DNA from: an uncultured Clostridium sp. | GTDB taxonomy: Bacteria > Bacillota > Clostridia > Peptostreptococcales > Peptostreptococcaceae | Assembly (NCBI GenBank): GCA_900539645.1 | Contig: UQCY01000111.1 | Location: forward strand, 1-6,278 | DNA length: 6,278 nucleotides | Direction of reading: 5' to 3' | Shown: positions 6,203-6,278 of the stretch, piece by piece | Position numbering within the stretch: the first letter of the stretch is position 1 | Layout of the letters: each line of letters begins with the position of its first letter | The notes under the pieces: model-generated | The model's input: the letters and a program-made list of their open reading frames with translations, nothing else | Databases searched by the model: none | What the model was told of the DNA's origin: nothing | Made by a program: the position numbers and the translations under genes

Positions 6203-6232
6203 GGTGCCGCAGTTTCAGCGGCATCTTTTTTT
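6203..6232 (+). terminator. Rho-independent terminator of proC
   Basis: GGTGCCGC (6203-6210) pairs with GCGGCATC (6218-6225), including one G-T pair, around a seven-base loop. Seven T's follow immediately (6226-6232). This is a textbook strong terminator. Confidence 0.93.
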
Positions 6233-6278
6233 ATTCTTAAGGAAATTATAATAATTTAAAACTGTGGAAAACTTGTGT

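Noticed and set aside
6233..6278. Promoter for a downstream gene (TATAAT at 6247-6252)
   Set aside because: The -10 is perfect, but the region at proper -35 distance is the T run of the proC terminator and no start codon follows before the window ends.

Overview
The window looks like chromosome from a low-GC Gram-positive anaerobe of the Clostridia, most likely the family Peptostreptococcaceae. The grounds are the very AT-rich intergenic DNA, the heavy use of ATA (Ile), TTA (Leu) and AGA (Arg) codons, the strong AGGAGG-type ribosome binding sites, and a gene order (htrA, glycyl radical activase, hypD, proC) that from memory is the same as in Clostridioides difficile. Near-exclusive CAG for glutamine would be unusual for C. 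difficile as I remember its codon usage, so a relative is more likely. I make no species call.

Layout, left to right, with all genes on the + strand. Positions 1-50 look like the extreme 3' end of a group II intron (the end of domain V and all of domain VI); its body lies outside the window. A short promoter region follows, then htrA (184-1266), a membrane-anchored HtrA/DegP-type serine protease. It is followed by two abutting hairpins, the second a clear terminator. About 365 bp of AT-rich DNA rich in dyads leads into a tight two-gene operon: a radical-SAM glycyl radical enzyme activase (1826-2737) and trans-4-hydroxy-L-proline dehydratase HypD (2742-5111), which ends at a good terminator. 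A separate unit with its own promoter carries proC (5381-6184), pyrroline-5-carboxylate reductase, closed by a strong terminator. The last 46 bp hold no identifiable gene.

The last three genes form one metabolic module. The activase installs the glycyl radical on HypD. HypD dehydrates trans-4-hydroxy-L-proline to pyrroline-5-carboxylate, and ProC reduces that to L-proline. In Stickland-fermenting clostridia the proline can feed protein synthesis or, after racemisation, D-proline reductase. HypD keeps every active-site residue I recall for the C. difficile enzyme, at identical residue numbers, so the function call is firm.

I do not see an undescribed multi-gene system. The points most worth checking are the intron end next to htrA, two nearly identical cre-like sites upstream of the hypD operon and of proC, the dyads in the hypD-operon leader, and the extreme CAG glutamine bias.
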